Source: Calycina herbarum
Taxonomy: Eukaryota; Ascomycota; Leotiomycetes; Helotiales; Pezizellaceae
Length of the DNA stretch: 64,000 bases
Direction of reading: 5' to 3'
NCBI GenBank assembly: GCA_001414485.1
Contig: LLEY01000058.1
Coordinates: forward strand, 186,001-250,000
In this document: piece by piece, positions 60,209 to 64,000 of the stretch
Layout of the letters: every line of letters starts with the position of its first letter
Position numbering within the stretch: position 1 is the first letter of the stretch
Notes under the pieces: model-generated
Databases searched by the model: none
Told to the model about the DNA's origin: nothing
What the model saw: only the letters and a program-made list of their open reading frames with translations
Position numbers and translations under genes: made by a program

Positions 60209-61237
60209 TCATTCAGACCCAATTGCCTTGTAAGGCAAAATAGTCTCATCGACAATCTCCCAAGTCATCTTGTTCTCAATTCTCCCCTCCTTGCAGTTAT
60301 CCGCGCCCGCAATTTCAGCAAAAATGGTACTGCTAAAGTCGAGTCCTCCGTTTGCGTTGCATGCCGCACATCCGTCCCAGATGAAGAGGTTCAAGTCGGT
60401 TCGCTTGACGCCGTTGTATGTAACTACTACTTTCTTTCCGCAGTATTTGGCTTTGTTGGGACCGAGTGCGTCAATGGACATGGCAACGATGTTGTTGGTT
60501 CCGTGTTGTGCTATGGTTTTGGCGTACTGGACATCCGTAGGCTCGCAAGTGGTGTAGCCTTGAGTTTCTGGGTAGGCCTTGATATTGCTGACCGCTCCAC
60601 AGGTTCCTCCTCCGTTCTACAATGAAGTTAGTACAAGAGAGCAAAACTAGGAGAATTGCTCGCTCAAGGAGGGGAAGGGGGAACTAACAATATCATAGTA
60701 GAAAGTAGCATCAAGTGACATTCCCTTCGGTGAAGAAACGATAACATTTCCAGATGAAGGAGTAGAAGCTGGAGAAGTAGGAGCCGAGGCAGGTGCAGTT
60801 GATGAAGACTTAGCAACCACCGAGGAAAGTGTCGAGGGCTTTGTCACAGTAGTAGGAACAGGTTTCACGCTTGTCTGAGCGAATATAGCACCCTTGGAAG
60901 CAGAAACAGAAGTCGAACCGGCGGCTTTTGAGATGCTTGTTGCGACTGTCACCTTGGTGACGGTGGCTAATGTCGTTGGCCCACTACCACTTTCAGAACC
61001 GCCGCCGCACTCTGCTATTCCAGCTGAAGACATCGCACATCCTTCGCTTTTGGTGCAAGTGTCCAAACTGACCCAGTCAGTTGCATATTTTCCATCAGTT
61101 CCTGCGACTCCAGATGTGTATACACAAAGTGCGGTGTTGAGACCTTGGCAGCTCCATACTCCTGGTGTACAGGCTTCGGCAGCAACGAGGCGAAGAGCGC
61201 CAAAAAGGAGCGCGGTGGTGGTGAGTTTGCTGTACAT
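60209..61237 (-). CDS. Secreted protein with C-terminal double-psi beta-barrel (RlpA/barwin-like)
   Basis: Two exons: 61237-60689 and 60616-60209, giving 318 residues. A signal peptide (MYSKLTTTALLFGALRLVAA) precedes a 75-residue Cys-rich module (CTPGVWSCQG, ALCVYTSG, DTCTKSEGCAM, AECGG). That module may be a carbohydrate-binding unit. A Ser/Thr/Pro-rich linker of about 95 residues follows. The C-terminal domain (LDATFYYDINGGGTCG, IVAMSIDALG, KYCGKKVVVTYNG, LNLFIWDGCAAC, then LDFSSTIFAEI) has the Cys and Asp pattern of the barwin/expansin/RlpA barrel. Related fungal proteins act on or bind cell-wall polysaccharides, or inhibit proteases. The exact activity is unknown. Confidence 0.88.
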
Positions 61238-63239
61238 GATTGATATGATTGGGATTGGTATGATTGTTACGGGTAAATGAATGTAATATGCCACTGGCAA
61301 GAAGCAGAAAGTAATTGGATTCAACAAAAACCAAAGAATGTGATAGCAACAAAAAAAATGAATGTGGGGAAACTCTGAAAAGTAACTTTGCACGAAAAGG
61401 AATGTGGTGATTGGAAAATCAGTTGGAACAATGAATCAAGAAGCAGAATAATAGGCCAGACACTCGTCTTTATCTAGACCATCGAAAAGGAGAGGTAATT
61501 CAGGGTCTATTATTACACTCCCCTGATCCTACAGCTAAATCCTTTGGCTGATGCCCAGAGGAAATCCTGCGCGATCCTGGACCTAATTCGTCAGAGGGTG
61601 GAGTTCTGATTGGATGGCGCAGCAGACTTATCCCATGACTAACTTCTTGTAGGTAAACCTTCGTAGAATGGGAGAATGGGCGAAGTTGTGGGAGGGTCTT
61701 GGTGCTAATCTGAAAATCTTGGGTTTCTCATTTGGTTCGTGGCGGGTTGGGAAAATCGACGGTGCTATTTTCATTGTTCTCAGGGGTTGCTCCAGGCTCC
61801 ACTTGGTTCAGACTCTTCAGGTCGCTTGACGGAGTATGAGGTTGGCTTGCGGCGAGATGTAGCCTGTGCATCCTGGAGGCGATTGACAGAGAAGAGAAGT
61901 CTCCCGTCAGAAGTTGGAATTGAACAATTTGAGAAAGGAGTGAGGGAAGGTTTGCGATGGTTTGCGATGGTTTGCGACTGACAAAGACATTTGGGGGTGC
62001 CGTGCCACACAACGTTGTATTGCCGAGGTTGAGTCGATGAGTGCATCGAAATCCGTTGCGCTGCGGCGTGAGGAAGCGATGATGTAGAGGAGAACTTGAG
62101 TCTCAAAATTTCTTCAAGAAAAAGGTCAAAACCCGGTACTGATATATGTTTCGAACCTCGATGTTTATACTTATCTCTTGCCCGGATAAGCTGCATCTCA
62201 TGTAACTGTATGATAATCGGAATCTGCAGCCCTTTGTAGGATTTTGATAATCTGGCTGACGTACATAACCGCAGGGGTGAAAACATCGGCAATCGGAAAT
62301 CCTTTTGCTGGTCTTCCACGTGCCTCCTTACGAGGACTTCTATGAAACACCTCGCTCCCTCGTCAGCAAGTAATCTAGAACATAACCGCGAGATTGAAGA
62401 TTGTTGTACGTTGGTTCTTTTTGATGTCGTTGGATTTCTCGATCGACTGGAGCGAAAATTCCTTTGGGGTGGGTTTATGGCCGAGGTTGGTTTCTAGTCG
62501 CACGGACATACTCCTAGGTGCGAGTTTATAACACGTGATCTTGGAGAACTCTACCCCTCCAATCATTGCGATCGAGTGGGGCTTCGACAACTCACATGAC
62601 ACCTCCCCCTTTCCGCCCCCAAACACGTGTCTGCTGTTCATCAAGAAATCGAACAACTAAGTGAAAATGAGTTATGTGCGCGGCTTAGAATAATCAACTT
62701 TCATTGATCTTCGAAGTCCTCTAAGACAAACAATTGATTGTTCGGACTTATATCTTCCCATGGGTGTACGCAGAACGATTCCTGAGACTCTTAGCCGCCT
62801 ACCACCCAACCCCAGTTCTTCCCTGCATAGAAATAAACGCTCACCGTCTCGACCCGCAGAACTCTCTCTGTACAACAAATCAATCTCTTTAACCCAACTC
62901 TCGGGTTCCCCAGTTTCTCGATCAACCGAATGAACCTCGCTGAAGAAAAGGTAAAAGGTTATGTTTCGCGAACGGAAACATGCAGATGCAATCCCCTGGT
63001 CGTTGCATAATGTGTTGGTGTAAGAAGGCTATGTTCCCCTGGCTGGGGAATGATGGACTTCTCAGCCTTCTTTCCTTTCTGCCTGTTTTGTGATTCTCGA
63101 TTCTATTTCATCTTATTGTCGTTATTGTCGTTTATTTGCTCTTGTTTGAATTTCCAAAATTGGTATCAGACCCGAAATATCGATATATCTCCGTCTCGTT
63201 CAGAAGAGGGGTTGCTAGCTCCAGGAAGAAGAGCGAGAA
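61238..63239. other. Intergenic, no supported gene
   Basis: The largest frame (minus 62319-61780, 179 codons) is basic and low in hydrophobic residues, with no recognisable motif, so it was not called. A triple TTTGCGATGG-type repeat is at 61950-61980. Confidence 0.4.
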
Positions 63240-64000
63240 ATGGGACTTGAGATCCTCCATCCCCTCCTCTCAGAAAACAACAACATAGACGTCACCTCCC
63301 ACCTAACACTCGAGTTCGTTCTCTCCTCTTCCCTTCCATCCCTCCCATTCTCTCTTCTCTCCTCTCTTCGTGTACTCCCTACTCACCGCCTCTCCAAAAG
63401 CATAATAGCACTCCACGGTCTCAACGGCCACCCCACACGAACATGGACCTCCCCCACCACCCAAACCCTCTGGCACCGCGACCTCCTCCCTCACTCCCTC
63501 CCCCACACACGAACAATGACATTTGGCTACGACGCCAAAGCAGCATTCTCCTCCACCACATCAGGAATCCTAGAACATGCTCGCGATCTCCTGCGTTGTA
63601 TATCCGAATCCCGCACTCTATCCCATGAGAAGCATCGACCGTTGATATTCATCGCTCACTCTTTGGGAGGATTAGTGCTCAAACAAGCGCTTCTTATCGC
63701 TGCAGAAGCAGGCGAAGGAAGAGAATATGGAAATATATGGGGCAGTGCTTTAGGCATTTTGTTTTTTGGAACACCACATAGAGGGAGTTCGTTGGCGGGT
63801 TATGGCGCGCAGTTGGCGAGGGTACCTACTGCTTTGTCGATGAAACCGGAACCGATTCTTCTCCATTCGTTGAGCACAGGGAGTTTCCTGCTGGGAGAAT
63901 TGAATGAGGAATTTCGTCTTTTGATGGAGCGAAGAGGGGAGGGAAGGGAAATCATCAGTTTCTATGAGACGAAGGGGATGGCGGGTGTGGGGATGGTTGT
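63240..64000 (+). CDS. SesB-like alpha/beta hydrolase N-terminus, probable NLR/STAND protein (partial)
   Basis: An open frame of 253 codons runs off the right edge. Motifs of the SesB/SERAC1-like lipase domain are in order. ALHGLNGHPTRTWTS (about residues 54-68) is the oxyanion-side HG loop, and TFGYDAKAAFSS comes next. The nucleophile elbow is FIAHSLGGLVLKQAL, with Ser141, and GILFFGTPHRGSSLAG is the conserved post-elbow motif. In fungi this domain commonly heads NOD-like receptors, followed by NACHT or NB-ARC and repeats. It may also stand alone. Ser141 is present, and the Asp/His of the triad would lie beyond or near the edge. Start: the ATG at 63240 keeps the normal spacing to the HG motif. 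The C-terminal architecture is outside the window. Confidence 0.85.
   Translation, partial: MGLEILHPLLSENNNIDVTSHLTLEFVLSSSLPSLPFSLLSSLRVLPTHRLSKSIIALHGLNGHPTRTWTSPTTQTLWHRDLLPHSLPHTRTMTFGYDAKAAFSSTTSGILEHARDLLRCISESRTLSHEKHRPLIFIAHSLGGLVLKQALLIAAEAGEGREYGNIWGSALGILFFGTPHRGSSLAGYGAQLARVPTALSMKPEPILLHSLSTGSFLLGELNEEFRLLMERRGEGREIISFYETKGMAGVGMV

Noticed and set aside
61780..62319. 179-codon minus frame
   Set aside because: No recognisable motif, basic and poor in hydrophobic residues, with competing frames on the other strand. Not enough support for a call.

Overview
The window is nuclear DNA of a filamentous ascomycete. Genes are split by 45-75 bp introns with GT..AG ends and CTAAC-type branch points. 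The gene set is typically fungal: Zn2Cys6 regulator, Ecm33-type GPI wall protein, neutral trehalase, isocitrate lyase, DUF3176, SesB-like hydrolase. Remembered similarity of several proteins points to Leotiomycetes (Helotiales), but this is an inference and was not tested. Exon joins were worked out by hand from splice signals and reading frame. Most multi-exon models sum to an exact multiple of three.

Layout. 1-5 kb: an unrecognised gene running off the left edge (-), a decayed repeat-rich tract, a catalase-superfamily protein (-) and a Rud3-type golgin (+). 6.6-10.5 kb: an inactivated DUF3176 membrane-protein gene, split by a hAT-type MITE and followed by a larger hAT relic that itself contains a solo LTR. 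10.9-22.5 kb: SPF45-like splicing factor (-), divergent Pcs60-type acyl-CoA synthetase (+), MHYT-domain membrane protein (+), Zn2Cys6 factor (+) and BTB/POZ protein (-). 23.3-29.5 kb: a GFA/CENP-V-type enzyme, then a degraded tract with a third hAT-like end, a minus-strand protease-like relic and a long SGNH/FG-GAP relic full of tryptophan-to-stop changes. 29.5-35 kb: low-complexity DNA around the Ecm33-type gene. 35-44.5 kb: an unknown ORF, a prenyltransferase-alpha-repeat protein (-) divergent from GET1 (+), an unknown multipass protein (+) and a five-exon family-2 glycosyltransferase (-). 44.5-50.1 kb: 5.5 kb with no gene found. 50-61 kb: neutral trehalase, isocitrate lyase, a short-chain dehydrogenase-like protein, an orphan ORF and a secreted double-psi-barrel protein (-). 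Right edge: N-terminal part of a SesB-like alpha/beta hydrolase, probably the head of an NLR/STAND protein.

Function. The window is mostly unrelated housekeeping and accessory genes, with no convincing biosynthetic cluster. Loose themes are carbon reserve and C2 metabolism (trehalase, isocitrate lyase, peroxisomal acyl-CoA synthetase) and cell wall or surface (Ecm33, GT2, secreted barrel protein). The most unusual part is 6.6-10.5 kb, where an inactivated gene and layered transposon insertions keep intact target-site duplications. The changes in 25.5-29.5 kb look like repeat-induced point mutation.
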